The notes beneath the pieces are model-generated. The model ran no database searches and was not told where the DNA came from. It worked only from the letters and a program-made list of their open reading frames with translations. Below, one piece after another: positions 7,464-16,514 of a DNA stretch of 64,000 bases; the stretch's first letter is position 1; the number at the start of each line of letters is the position of its first letter. Made by a program: the position numbers and the translations under genes. The stretch covers positions 1 to 64,000 of the forward strand of contig CAZOHT010000009.1 in the NCBI GenBank assembly GCA_964579825.1, in the 5' to 3' direction. This stretch comes from SPCO01 sp964579825 (GTDB lineage Bacteria > Chloroflexota > Limnocylindria > Limnocylindrales > CSP1-4).

Positions 7464-10400
7464 CACCGCCCGGGCCGAAGCCGGCATCGGTCCTGATCCT
7501 CGGATCCGGCCCGGTCGTCATCGGCCAGGCCGCGGAATTCGACTACGCCGGGACGCAGGCGTGTCGGGCCCTGAGGGCCGAGGGTGTCCGGACGATCCTC
7601 ATCAACAGCAACCCGGCCACGATCATGACCGACCCGTCGGTCGCGGACGTCATCTACCTCGAACCGCTCACGGTCGAGGCGGTCGAGGCGGTCATCGCCC
7701 GCGAGAAGCCCGAGGGCCTGCTGGCGGGGCTCGGTGGGCAGACGGCGCTCAACCTGGCCATGGCCCTCTCGGAGGCGGGCGTCTTCGAACGGCACGACAT
7801 CAAGCTCCTGGGCACGCCGCTCGAGGCGATCCGGATGGCCGAGGATCGTGAGGCGTTCCGCGACCTGCTCGACCGGATCGGCCAGCCGTACGCCCCGAGC
7901 GTCATCGTCGAAGGCGCGAACGACACCGAGCGCGAGGCGTCGGCGAACGGTGCGCTGGAGACGATCGGGCTGCCGGCCATCATCCGCCCGGCGTTCACGC
8001 TTGGCGGCACCGGGGGCGGCATCGTCGAGACGGAGCCGGCATACCGCGAACGCATCCGGGCCGGCCTGCGCGCCAGCCCGATCAAGCAGGTCATGGTCGA
8101 GCGCTGCCTCGTGGGCTGGCAGGAGGTCGAGTACGAGGTCATGCGCGACGCCGACGACACGTGCATCGCGGTCTGTTCGATGGAGAACGTGGACCCGCTC
8201 GGCGTGCACACGGGCGACTCGATCGTCGTCGCGCCGGTCCAGACCCTGACCGATGCCGTCCACCAGCGCCTGCGCAGCGCCGCCCTCGCCATCATCCGGG
8301 CGCTCGGCGTGGAGGGTGGCTGCAACGTCCAGTTCGCGCTCTCGCCGGACTCGACCGAATACGCGGTCATCGAGGTCAACCCACGCGTGTCGCGCTCATC
8401 CGCCCTGGCGAGCAAGGCCACCGGCTACCCGATCGCCCGGGTCGCGGCCCAGATCGCGATCGGCCGCCGGCTCGCGGAGATCCCCAACGTCGTGACCGGC
8501 ACGACGGTGGCGGCGTTCGAGCCGGCGCTCGACTACGTCGTCGTCAAACTGCCCAGGTTCCCGTTCGACAAGTTCCCGGGCGCAGACCGGACGCTCGGCA
8601 GTCAGATGAAGGCCACCGGCGAGGTCATGGCCATCGATCGGACCTTCGGGTCCGCGCTGAACAAGGCGCTCCGCGGCCTGGAGCAGGCCGGCGTCGGCCC
8701 ACTCGCGGAGGACGACGCCTGGACGCCATCGTTCGACTACCTGGCCGCCGTCTATGCGGGCACCGAGGACCGATCCGACGACGAGCCGATCCGCTGGGTG
8801 GACGAGGGCGGCCAGGCCTGCGAGTCGACCCGCCACGCCCAACGCTCGGCGGCGCCGATCGTCCTCAAGCGGTTCCTCGAGCCGTCGGACAGTCGGCTGT
8901 GGCGGTTGCTGGGTCTGCTGCGTCGCGGTGTGCCAGAGGCCGTCATCGGCGAGGCGACCGGCATCTCCCCGTGGTTCCTCGCGGAGATGGGACGCAACAT
9001 CGCGCTGGAGGCCGAGACGAGCGCGATGGGGACACGCCTCGTGGATCCCGGTGACGGCGAGGCGGCCACCCTCCTCGCGACGGTCAAGCGGGCCGGTTTC
9101 GGGGACCGCGAACTGGCCGGACTCGCCGGGACGACGCCCGAGGAGCTGCGCGCGGCCCGTCTCGCTCTCGGCCTGCGGCCCGGCTACGCGATGGTGGATA
9201 CCTGTGCGGCGGAGTTCGCGGCCGAGACCCCGTATTTCTACTCGACCTACGCCGCGGCCGGGTCCGCGCCGGAAGCGCCGCCCGTGGAGCGCCAGGCGGC
9301 GCTCGTCATCGGCTCGGGGCCGGTCCGGATCGGCCAGGGCATCGAATTCGACTACTGCGCCGTCCAGGCCGCCGACACCCTTCGGAGGGCGGGTTGGCGG
9401 GCGGTGATGATCAACTCCAACCCGGAGACCGTGTCGACCGACTTCGACGCCTCGTCGCGGCTGTACTTCGAGCCGCTCGATCCGGAGAGCGTCCGCAGCG
9501 TCATCGATGCCGAGAGTCCCGACCAGTCGGACCTGCTGCCGGCCGTCGTCGCCTACGGCGGGCAGACGCCGCTCAACCTGGCGGCCCCGCTGGCGGCCGG
9601 AGGGGTCCCGCTGCTCGGCTCAGACCTGGAGGCGATCGACCAGGCCGAGGAGCGGACCCGGTTCTCGGCGCTGCTGGACCGACTCGGCATCCCGCAACCC
9701 GAGGGCGGCATGGCCCACAGCGTCGATGAAGCCCTGACGCTGGCGGATCGGATCGGCTACCCGGTCATCGTCCGGCCGTCGTTCGTCATCGGTGGCCTCG
9801 CCATCGACTTCTGCTACTCGCCGACCGACCTCGCCCGGCAGCTGGCGACCGCGACGGATGTCGATCCGGACCGTCCCGTGCGCATCGACCGGTATCTCGA
9901 AGGCGTGGAGGTGGACGTCGACGCCATCTCGGACGGCCGGCTGGTCCTCATCCCGGGTCTCCTCGAGCACGTCGAGCTGGCCGGCGTCCACAGCGGCGAT
10001 TCGGTCGGGATGTTCCCGCCGCAGACCGTGTCCGAGGGCGACCAGGCGCTCATCGTGGCGACCATGGAACGGATCGTGCTCGCCCTGGGCGCCACGGGCC
10101 TGGTCAACGCCCAGTTCATCGTCCGCGACGACGGCGTGTACCTGATCGAGGTCAACCCGCGCGCCAGCCGCACCGTCCCGTTCCTCTCGAAGGTGACCGG
10201 CGTCCCGATGGTGGAGCTGGCCGTCCGGATCTCGCTGGGGGCGACGCTCCCGGAGCTGGGCTGGGGTGGGGGACTGCTGCCGCCACCGGCCTTCGTGGCG
10301 GTCAAGGCGCCGGCCTTCTCGACCGCCAAGCTGCGTGGCGTGGATCCGTCGGTCGGGCCCGGGATGCAATCGACCGGCGAGGTCATCGGGATCCACGCCG

Positions 10401-10960
10401 ATCCGCGTGTCGCGCTGGCCAAGGCCCTCATCGGCGCCGCGCTCGTCCCGCCGCGACCCGGCCCGTCCGGAGAACTGGCCCTGCTCTCGATCGCGGACCG
10501 GGACAAGGGCACCCTGACCCGGCTCGCGGGAGCGCTCACGACCGCCGGGTACCGGCTCGCGGCGACCCCCGGGACCCGGACCGCGCTGGCGGCCGCCGGT
10601 TTCACGGCTGAACCGGTGGCCAAGCTCGGCGAGGCGCCGAACCTCGACATCCAGGAGCGACCGATCCTGGAGCTCATCGCGTCGGGCGACGTCCGGCTGG
10701 TCGTCAACACGCCGACCCCGCGTTCGGGTGCGGTCCGCGATGCGGCGGAGATCCGGTTGGCGGCGACCAGCGAGGGGATCCTGTGCCTGACCGCGATGGA
10801 GACGGCCGTCGCCGCCGCGGAAGCCCTGGATCCGGCCATCGCCGGCTCACTGGCCGACGTCCGATCCCTCGACGAGTGGGTGCCTGCGGCGGGCGGCGCC
10901 AGCGGCGCCGGCGGCGCCGACCGAGCCGGGACCGGGATCGGGGTCGGCGCCGGGGCCTGA
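7460..10960 (+). CDS. carB: Carbamoyl-phosphate synthase large subunit
   Basis: 1,166 residues with two homologous ATP-grasp halves. The N-terminal half starts with LILGSGPVVIGQAAEFDYAG and the second with VIGSGPVRIGQGIEFDYC near residue 615; both have E/N metal-site motifs (VIEVNPRVSRSSAL and LIEVNPRASRTVPF). A C-terminal MGS-like allosteric domain follows from about residue 1010. It is longer than the E. coli protein (1,073), through an extended linker and a Gly/Ala-rich tail. It makes carbamoyl phosphate from bicarbonate, ATP and ammonia supplied by CarA. The GTG start overlaps the carA stop. It converges on the next gene with a 11-base gap. Confidence 0.97.
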   Translation: MTPPGPKPASVLILGSGPVVIGQAAEFDYAGTQACRALRAEGVRTILINSNPATIMTDPSVADVIYLEPLTVEAVEAVIAREKPEGLLAGLGGQTALNLAMALSEAGVFERHDIKLLGTPLEAIRMAEDREAFRDLLDRIGQPYAPSVIVEGANDTEREASANGALETIGLPAIIRPAFTLGGTGGGIVETEPAYRERIRAGLRASPIKQVMVERCLVGWQEVEYEVMRDADDTCIAVCSMENVDPLGVHTGDSIVVAPVQTLTDAVHQRLRSAALAIIRALGVEGGCNVQFALSPDSTEYAVIEVNPRVSRSSALASKATGYPIARVAAQIAIGRRLAEIPNVVTGTTVAAFEPALDYVVVKLPRFPFDKFPGADRTLGSQMKATGEVMAIDRTFGSALNKALRGLEQAGVGPLAEDDAWTPSFDYLAAVYAGTEDRSDDEPIRWVDEGGQACESTRHAQRSAAPIVLKRFLEPSDSRLWRLLGLLRRGVPEAVIGEATGISPWFLAEMGRNIALEAETSAMGTRLVDPGDGEAATLLATVKRAGFGDRELAGLAGTTPEELRAARLALGLRPGYAMVDTCAAEFAAETPYFYSTYAAAGSAPEAPPVERQAALVIGSGPVRIGQGIEFDYCAVQAADTLRRAGWRAVMINSNPETVSTDFDASSRLYFEPLDPESVRSVIDAESPDQSDLLPAVVAYGGQTPLNLAAPLAAGGVPLLGSDLEAIDQAEERTRFSALLDRLGIPQPEGGMAHSVDEALTLADRIGYPVIVRPSFVIGGLAIDFCYSPTDLARQLATATDVDPDRPVRIDRYLEGVEVDVDAISDGRLVLIPGLLEHVELAGVHSGDSVGMFPPQTVSEGDQALIVATMERIVLALGATGLVNAQFIVRDDGVYLIEVNPRASRTVPFLSKVTGVPMVELAVRISLGATLPELGWGGGLLPPPAFVAVKAPAFSTAKLRGVDPSVGPGMQSTGEVIGIHADPRVALAKALIGAALVPPRPGPSGELALLSIADRDKGTLTRLAGALTTAGYRLAATPGTRTALAAAGFTAEPVAKLGEAPNLDIQERPILELIASGDVRLVVNTPTPRSGAVRDAAEIRLAATSEGILCLTAMETAVAAAEALDPAIAGSLADVRSLDEWVPAAGGASGAGGADRAGTGIGVGAGA

Positions 10961-10971
10961 CCGGCCAGCCG

Positions 10972-12378
10972 CTAGCGCGACGCGACCGGCGGCCCGGCCG
11001 GCGGTCCGGCCTCCGGGGCGTTGACGACGATCGCCTGGCCCAGCGACCAGAGGGTCAGCGTGGTCAGCAGCACCATGACGACGGCCAGCGGGATCTCCCT
11101 CGCCCGGACCGCGCGATGGTCCAGGCCCGGTGGTGCGTAGAGCGCGGCCGCGACGTGCCCCGCCCAGGCGCCGAGCATGTGGCCACCCACGACCGCGGCG
11201 AGCTGGATGGTCCAGACGAGATTCGCGGGCAGCCACTTGCCGTCCGCCTCATGGAAGGCGGTCCCGAACAGGTCCCAGCCGCGCTGGAGCGGGTCGGAGA
11301 TGGCGATGAGGATGTTCTGCCCGTCGACCAGCAGGTAGGTCAGGTAGTGGGCGATCAGGTAGCCGATGGCGATCGGCAGGAGGCCGGCCCCGGTCGCCGG
11401 GATGCCGACCGCGCGCGTGACGGCCAGGGCGGCCAGCACGACGGCGCCCAGGAACAGTGCGAGGTAGACCGTGGTCCCGCCGATCCCCGGCGCGCCGAAT
11501 ACGTCGTAGAACGGTTGTGTCTGGGACAGGCCGTCGAACAGGATGGACCCGATGCCGAGGCCGACGAGGGCGACGTCCGGGATCGTCCAGCCGGGCTCCA
11601 GCAGCCCGCTGGCGAACGGCCGGCGCCGGACGCGACCCGCCTCGTCGACCAGCGCGAACGCCGCCATCCGTCCGAGGAGCCGGAACCAGACCGTGAACAC
11701 CTCACCGTGTGCCCGCCACGGATCGCGGCCGAACTGGGCCATCATCGCGAGCGTGTACGCCGTGTAGCCGATGAGCACGATGAACAGGACCTTCGGGCCG
11801 CCGCCGCCCATCGCCAGCTCCAGCCAGACGAAGCCGGCGAACCCCAGCACGCCCGGCCAGCGACCCAGGCGCGCCGGATACTCGGCCGGCTGCCAGGCCG
11901 GCACGCCCAGGCGTCGAAGGGCGGCGGCACCCAGGTCATGGAGCGTCGAGAACGGATCGAGGAACTGCCAGGCGGGCCCGATGAGCGCACAGACCAGGGC
12001 CATGCCGACCCAGCCGTAGACCCACAGGAACAGGGTGGCGACGTCGCCGGCAGACGACCCGCCGGCGACGCCCTGGGCGACGATCCACAGCCAGCCGACC
12101 AGCCCGATCGCCGCGAGTCCGAGCCGGATGGGTCGGCGCGGCAGCGCCGACGGCTCCGTCATCGATGGGGCGCTCGCCCGGACATCGCGGGCCAGCACGA
12201 AGACGAACGACAGGGCCACGGTCATCGCCGCACCGACGACGTACACAGCCAGCGGCAGCCGGCTCGTGTACGACGGGTTCATCGCATGGGCGAGGACGGC
12301 TGCCGGCGAGGCCAGCCCGATGGCGCCGACGACCCCGACCGTCGCCCCGAGGCGTCCGCGACGCCCGAGCGGGATCAC
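10972..12378 (-). CDS. Polytopic membrane protein, probably copper-associated
   Basis: 468 residues with about 10-12 hydrophobic helices and several conserved-looking aromatic/His loops (AMNPSYTS, FDPFSTLHDLG-like LDPFSTLHDL, WQFLDP, HYLTYLLVDGQN). It is encoded directly downstream of a CopC-domain protein, with a GTGA overlap, so the two are one transcript and probably one functional unit at the membrane. I recall that databases sometimes label this family 'fenitrothion hydrolase'; nothing in the sequence supports such an activity here. A role in metal uptake or delivery is an inference from the CopC neighbour. Confidence 0.7.
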   Translation of the reverse strand: MIPLGRRGRLGATVGVVGAIGLASPAAVLAHAMNPSYTSRLPLAVYVVGAAMTVALSFVFVLARDVRASAPSMTEPSALPRRPIRLGLAAIGLVGWLWIVAQGVAGGSSAGDVATLFLWVYGWVGMALVCALIGPAWQFLDPFSTLHDLGAAALRRLGVPAWQPAEYPARLGRWPGVLGFAGFVWLELAMGGGGPKVLFIVLIGYTAYTLAMMAQFGRDPWRAHGEVFTVWFRLLGRMAAFALVDEAGRVRRRPFASGLLEPGWTIPDVALVGLGIGSILFDGLSQTQPFYDVFGAPGIGGTTVYLALFLGAVVLAALAVTRAVGIPATGAGLLPIAIGYLIAHYLTYLLVDGQNILIAISDPLQRGWDLFGTAFHEADGKWLPANLVWTIQLAAVVGGHMLGAWAGHVAAALYAPPGLDHRAVRAREIPLAVVMVLLTTLTLWSLGQAIVVNAPEAGPPAGPPVASR

Positions 12379-13034
12379 GATGGCGTCGAGGTCGAGTCGC
12401 GTCGTCGCAGCAGGAAGACGCCGAGCGCGCCGACGATCACGACCGCGGCGACGATCGGCAGCAGGACGTCACTCCCGGACGACGCTGCGTTGCCATCCGG
12501 AGCGACAGATGGGACGGGCGCATCGGATGCGGCCGGGATCGCCGACGGTGTCGCCTCGGGGGTGGCCGTCGCGGTCGCCCCGGCCGTCGGGCTGGCCGTG
12601 GCGGCGGGCGTCGGGGTCGGGGATGCCGTCGGTTCGGGCGTCGCGACCGGCAGGACCGTGAACCGGAACGACCCGCGTTCGATGTGGCCATCGTCCGCCG
12701 CCGACGTCCAGCGAACCTCGTACTCGCCCTCTGCCAGGGCGGCATCCGGGGTCAGGGTCATCGTCTCGCCGTCGACGTCCACGGACGACGCCACGCGGCC
12801 GGCGCCGTCGCGCAACTCGGCGGTGCTCTCCGCTTCCAATCCCTCGGAGAAGGTCATCACGATCGGCCCGGCGAACGGACCCTCGACGCTGGCCCCGTCG
12901 GCCGGATCGGACGTCTCGAGCTCCGCGTGGCCCAGCACGATGGCTGGGGCGACGAGGGCCATGGCCAGCAGGAGCGGCACGGACAGCGCGAGGATGGACC
13001 GGTGAGGGTAACGAGTCGACAGGTGGGTCATCAT
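12375..13034 (-). CDS. CopC-domain copper-binding protein, membrane anchored
   Basis: A signal peptide (about residues 10-33) ends just before HAELETSDPADG, where the N-terminal histidine of mature CopC would bind Cu(II). The compact CopC fold continues to DGHIERGSFRFTV. A long Pro/Thr/Ala linker (about residues 130-185) then leads to a C-terminal helix and RRR stop-transfer, so the domain is held outside the membrane. The start chosen is ATG 13034, 7 bases after a TAGACT box; a GTG two codons upstream is also possible. It likely hands copper to, or stores it for, the downstream membrane protein. Confidence 0.85.
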   Translation of the reverse strand: MMTHLSTRYPHRSILALSVPLLLAMALVAPAIVLGHAELETSDPADGASVEGPFAGPIVMTFSEGLEAESTAELRDGAGRVASSVDVDGETMTLTPDAALAEGEYEVRWTSAADDGHIERGSFRFTVLPVATPEPTASPTPTPAATASPTAGATATATPEATPSAIPAASDAPVPSVAPDGNAASSGSDVLLPIVAAVVIVGALGVFLLRRRDSTSTPS

Positions 13035-13041
13035 GCCCACG

Positions 13042-13047
13042 AGTCTA
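13042..13047 (-). promoter_or_regulatory. Putative -10 box of a leaderless promoter (CopC operon)
   Basis: Minus-strand TAGACT ends 7 bases before the ATG at 13034, favouring that ATG over the GTG at 13040. Confidence 0.45.
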
Positions 13048-13186
13048 CGGATTCAGGCTCGAACGTGCCGTCGTCGCCTCGCCCGTCGATCGGGGGCCAT
13101 CCGGCCCCGGCGCGGCCACGAAGGGACGGGTGGGTCGCGATCACCTCTGGTGATGCCCGTCGTCCACGCGCAAGGGAGCATCCACC

Positions 13187-13591
13187 TTGGAGATCCAGTT
13201 CCTCGACCAGGGAACATCCGACTATCGGCCGGGTGTGTGCAATATCGGGCCGAAGGAGATCGCTCGTCGTCGACGGATCGGGATGCTCGGTGTGGCCATC
13301 GCCCTGGGACTGGCCGTCGGCCTCGTCGCGATCGATGCGCCGACGTGGGCGAGGGGGCTCGTGCTGCTGCCGCTGTGGGGTGGACTCGTGAGTCTGGAGC
13401 AGGTCCGGCGTCGGTTCTGCGTCGGGTTCGCCATGGCCGGCATCCGCGGCGCGAACCCGGGTGAGGTCCGCGAACGGGTGGAGGACGCCGCCGACCTGGC
13501 CGCGGACCGGGCCGCGGCTCGCTGGATGGTGATCTACTGCGGCGCGCTCGCCGCGGTCATCACGCTCGCCTACGCCTTGCTGCCCATCTGA
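13187..13591 (+). CDS. Small two-helix membrane protein, unknown function
   Basis: 134 residues starting at TTG, preceded by an AAGGGAG ribosome site 8 bases upstream. Two or three hydrophobic stretches (about residues 31-47, 50-65 and 112-132) flank a basic and acidic middle region. An N-terminal VCNIGPKEIARRRR segment would be cytoplasmic. I do not recognise a named domain. It is divergent from the CopC operon and is followed by a small minus-strand ORF. Confidence 0.7.
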   Translation: MEIQFLDQGTSDYRPGVCNIGPKEIARRRRIGMLGVAIALGLAVGLVAIDAPTWARGLVLLPLWGGLVSLEQVRRRFCVGFAMAGIRGANPGEVRERVEDAADLAADRAAARWMVIYCGALAAVITLAYALLPI

Positions 13592-13821
13592 GGCAGGTCC
13601 GGGCATGGGGGGCGCCGAAGCGCCTCACCCGCGACCGCCTGCCCCACGCCGACGAGGTGCCGGCCGATCCAGCCGCGCAGCCCCCGGCGCGATCCGCCCG
13701 ACGAGTCGTGCCCATCGTGCTTGCTGCCGGACTCGCGCTGCCGTCGCAGGTCGTCGCCGACATGGAGCAGATCGTCCGTCCGCCAGTTGCGTGGCTCTTG
13801 TGCTCCGGTCAGACCGTGCAT
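13570..13821 (-). CDS. Small protein under a putative ArsR-type operator
   Basis: An 83-residue ORF with ATG 7 bases after a good AAGGGAG site and high third-position GC. The N-terminus is polar and basic (DDLLHVGDDLRRQRE); the C-terminal third contains an amphipathic segment around WIGRHLVGVGQAVAGEAL. Such short basic proteins often sit beside regulators. Just upstream lies a 20-bp site (13836-13855) resembling the operator in front of the neighbouring ArsR-type gene, so it may belong to that regulon. It overlaps the tail of the convergent gene by 22 bases. Function is unknown and coding status not certain. Confidence 0.45.
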   Translation of the reverse strand: MHGLTGAQEPRNWRTDDLLHVGDDLRRQRESGSKHDGHDSSGGSRRGLRGWIGRHLVGVGQAVAGEALRRPPCPDLPQMGSKA

Positions 13822-13835
13822 CTGTATCTCCCTTC

Positions 13836-13855
13836 TGTAAGATGGATATCTAACT
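13836..13855 (-). promoter_or_regulatory. Second copy of the ArsR-type operator
   Basis: TGTAAGATGGATATCTAACT matches the palindrome at 15034-15053 in 16 of 20 positions and lies 14 bases upstream of the ATG of the small ORF 13570-13821. Confidence 0.55.
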
Positions 13856-13897
13856 CTTGCCCGTGACCGCCGGCCGCAGGACGCTATGGGGTGGTGG

Positions 13898-15007
13898 CTA
13901 GGCGCCGAGGAAGCGCTTGAGCTCGACGGAGGCGTCGTCGAGTCGATCGCGCCGGAGGCTGTAGTAGACGACGGCCCCGGACTCGGTGATGGTCACGAGG
14001 CCGGCGGCGCGGAGGAGCGCCAGGTGGTGCTTGATGGTCGGCTTCGACAGCTCGAGCTGCTGCGCGATCTCGGTCGCATAGAGGTCCCGGCCGGCCAGCA
14101 GCTTGAGGATCCGCATCCGCGTCGGGTCACCCAGGGCCCGATGCAGGCGAACGACCGACGGCGGCGGAGCGAGGGGGTCCGCGACGTCCAGTGCATCGTC
14201 CGACACGGGGTAGCCGAAGAAGCGCCAGCCCTCACCACCCAGCAGGAAGTTGTACGGGCGGCTGAAGTAGGACGGCCCCAGGATGACCCGGCGGATCCCG
14301 GCGGCCGGCAGCCAGCGGACGCCGCCGGTGGTCTTCTCGATGAGGTCCAGGCTGTCCATCGTCGCGCGATCCTCCGCGCGGCCCGCGAAGTCGCGCTCGC
14401 CGATCGAGGCGACGCGCGCCTCGATGGTCCGGAAGGGGACGGCCCAGGCGGTCAGGACGGACTGGAGTCGGCGGCGCGTCGACTCGGGGTCCTCCAACAG
14501 GGACCGGAGCCCCTTGCCGTGATCGCGGTTCGATGCGACGAGCTGCTCCAGCGCGTCGCGGTCGCCGTCGATCGCGGCTCGGGCGAAGATGTCCATGGCG
14601 CTCCCGATCTCGAAGTCGCCGAGCATCGCCAGCAGCAGGTCCTGCGTCGACGCTGCCTCGATGGCGCCGAGCAGATCGTCCACGGACCGCAGGTCCTGGC
14701 GCTCCACCGCGAACGAGGCGACATGGATGGCCATCTCGGTCTCGTTGAAGGCCTTGATCTCGGCCCGGATGTCGGCGGGCAGGCTCGCCTTGGCGTCGGT
14801 CAGCCAGCGCCGGTCGTCGGCCGGGAGGTCGTCCGTGCTGCCGGCCTCGGTCGAGAGGCTGAACATGAAGTCGAACACCGGGCGGACGTCCCACTCGAGC
14901 GTGAACGTGCTGCCGCCGGCGAAATCGCGGACGGCCGGACGGGTCCGCGCCGTGCCGGACGACGCCGATCGCGGGGCTGCGGGCTGGGTGGAAGGTCGGG
15001 CCGCCAT
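13898..15007 (-). CDS. ArsR-family transcriptional regulator with a large N-terminal domain
   Basis: 369 residues. The C-terminal 95 residues are a winged-helix ArsR domain: LHRALGDPTRMRILKLLAGRDLYATEIAQQ, recognition helix SKPTIKHHLALLRAAGL and wing GAVVYYSL. The first 260 residues are a mainly helical domain of the kind found in DUF5937-like ArsR proteins; its ligand is unknown. No conserved metal-binding cysteines are visible in the HTH. It is divergent from the M16 peptidase operon, with perfect palindromes in the promoter gap, so autoregulation is likely. Confidence 0.82.
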   Translation of the reverse strand: MAARPSTQPAAPRSASSGTARTRPAVRDFAGGSTFTLEWDVRPVFDFMFSLSTEAGSTDDLPADDRRWLTDAKASLPADIRAEIKAFNETEMAIHVASFAVERQDLRSVDDLLGAIEAASTQDLLLAMLGDFEIGSAMDIFARAAIDGDRDALEQLVASNRDHGKGLRSLLEDPESTRRRLQSVLTAWAVPFRTIEARVASIGERDFAGRAEDRATMDSLDLIEKTTGGVRWLPAAGIRRVILGPSYFSRPYNFLLGGEGWRFFGYPVSDDALDVADPLAPPPSVVRLHRALGDPTRMRILKLLAGRDLYATEIAQQLELSKPTIKHHLALLRAAGLVTITESGAVVYYSLRRDRLDDASVELKRFLGA

Positions 15008-15026
15008 CGTCTGTCTCGTCTCGCTC

Positions 15027-15053
15027 TAACAGGTGTTAGATACATATCTAACA
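15027..15053. promoter_or_regulatory. Operator palindromes upstream of the ArsR-type gene
   Basis: TGTTAGATACATATCTAACA (15034-15053) is a 9-2-9 perfect inverted repeat. It overlaps a second one, TAACAGGTGTTA (15027-15038, 5-2-5). They sit 20-46 bases upstream of the regulator start, in AT-rich DNA within an otherwise GC-rich region, as expected for a self-repressing promoter. Confidence 0.7.
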
Positions 15054-15155
15054 TCGACCCGGACGCGATGTCAACCCCCGGAGGGCCCGAAGGCGCTACG
15101 ATCGTCCGCGATCGAACCTTGCCGGCCCCGGCCGGCCCGTAGCCTGGAGCGCCGC

Positions 15156-16514
15156 GTGCCGACGACCGTGCCGACCATCGCGTTCAGTGACGAGCGTCTG
15201 TCCAACGGCCTGCGGGTCATCGTGGCCGAGGATCATCTCGCCCCGGTCGTCGCGATCAACCTCTGGTACGACGTCGGATCCAAGCACGAACAGCCCGGCA
15301 AGACCGGGTTCGCGCACCTCTTCGAGCACGTCATGTTCCAGGGCTCACGGCATGTCGCCAAGGCCGAGCACATCGCCCTGGTCCAGGCCGCCGGCGGCAC
15401 CATGAACGGCACGACCTGGCTGGACCGCACGAACTACTTCGAGACCCTGCCGGCGCACCAGGTGGAGCTGGGCCTGTGGCTCGAGGCGGACCGGATGGCC
15501 ACGTTGCTCGACGCCCTGTCCCAGGAGAACCTGGACAACCAGCGCGAGGTCGTCAAGAACGAGAAGCGCTGGTCGTACGACAACCGGCCGTACGGGTCGT
15601 GGCAGGAGAAGCTCCAGGGCCATCTGTTTCCCGAGGACCACCCGTACCATCACTCGACGATCGGGTCCATGGCGGACCTCGACGCGGCCTCGCTCGAGGA
15701 CGTGAGCGCGTTCTTCCGGACCTACTACGCCCCGAACAACGCGGTCCTGTCCATCGTGGGCGACGTGGACACGGCAGCGGTCCGCGCAGCGGCGGAGCGC
15801 TACTTCGGTGGGATCCCGGCCAATCCGGCCATCCCGCCGCTGGGCGACCTGTCGCTGCCCCTGACCCTCGGCGGCGAGATCCGCGAGACGGTCCACGACA
15901 AGGTGCCCCTGCCGCGGGTGTTCATCGCATTCCGGGCACCGGCCTTCGGCGACACGCGCCTGGACGCGCTCGACGTCGCGGGGCAGATCCTCGCCGGGGG
16001 CAAGGGCAGCCGGTTGGACCGGCGACTGGTGCGCCAGGAGCGGATCGCCCAGGATGTGGCGCTGTTCACGCTCGGCTTCGTGGGCGGTGCGTCGGTCTGC
16101 GCCGGCTGGGCGACGGTTCGGCCGGGGGTCGAGGTGGCCCGCGTGGAGGCGGCGTTCCTCGAGGAGCTCGAGCGCCTGGCGACCGAACACATCACGGACG
16201 ACGAGCTGGCGCGGGCCCGTGCGCTCGTGGAGGCCGACGAACTCGGCGCGCTCCAGCGGGTCGAGGAGCGGGCCGATCGGCTGTCGATGTACGCGACGCT
16301 CTTCGACCGCCCTGAGCTCATCAACCAGATGCTGCATCGGTACCTGGCGGTGACCCCGGAGGACATCCGCTCCGTCGCATCCACGGTGTTCCGCGCCGAT
16401 AACCGGCTCGTGCTGACGTATCTGCCGGAGCCAGGCACCCCCGGTGGGGCCGCAGAGGCAGACGCGGCCGACGCGGCAGACGCGGCCGACGCGGCCGAGG
16501 GGACGGCGGCATGA
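15156..16514 (+). CDS. M16 family zinc metallopeptidase, catalytic subunit
   Basis: 452 residues from the GTG at 15156 (TAGCCT box 10 bases upstream). The inverted zinc motif HXXEH is present as HLFEH (His54, Glu57, His58), with the third ligand probably Glu136 in VVKNEKRW. The length is typical of bacterial M16B peptidases (about 420-450), which cleave small or unfolded peptides inside a two-subunit clamshell. The downstream gene encodes a partner lacking the zinc motif and overlaps by 4 bases. A short Ala/Asp repeat (AADAADAADAAD) ends the protein. Confidence 0.92.
   Translation: MPTTVPTIAFSDERLSNGLRVIVAEDHLAPVVAINLWYDVGSKHEQPGKTGFAHLFEHVMFQGSRHVAKAEHIALVQAAGGTMNGTTWLDRTNYFETLPAHQVELGLWLEADRMATLLDALSQENLDNQREVVKNEKRWSYDNRPYGSWQEKLQGHLFPEDHPYHHSTIGSMADLDAASLEDVSAFFRTYYAPNNAVLSIVGDVDTAAVRAAAERYFGGIPANPAIPPLGDLSLPLTLGGEIRETVHDKVPLPRVFIAFRAPAFGDTRLDALDVAGQILAGGKGSRLDRRLVRQERIAQDVALFTLGFVGGASVCAGWATVRPGVEVARVEAAFLEELERLATEHITDDELARARALVEADELGALQRVEERADRLSMYATLFDRPELINQMLHRYLAVTPEDIRSVASTVFRADNRLVLTYLPEPGTPGGAAEADAADAADAADAAEGTAA

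Noticed and set aside
10972..12378. Calling the CopC-linked membrane protein a pesticide (fenitrothion) hydrolase
   Set aside because: That database label rests on distant similarity; the sequence shows a polytopic membrane protein with a copper-protein neighbour and no hydrolase motif.
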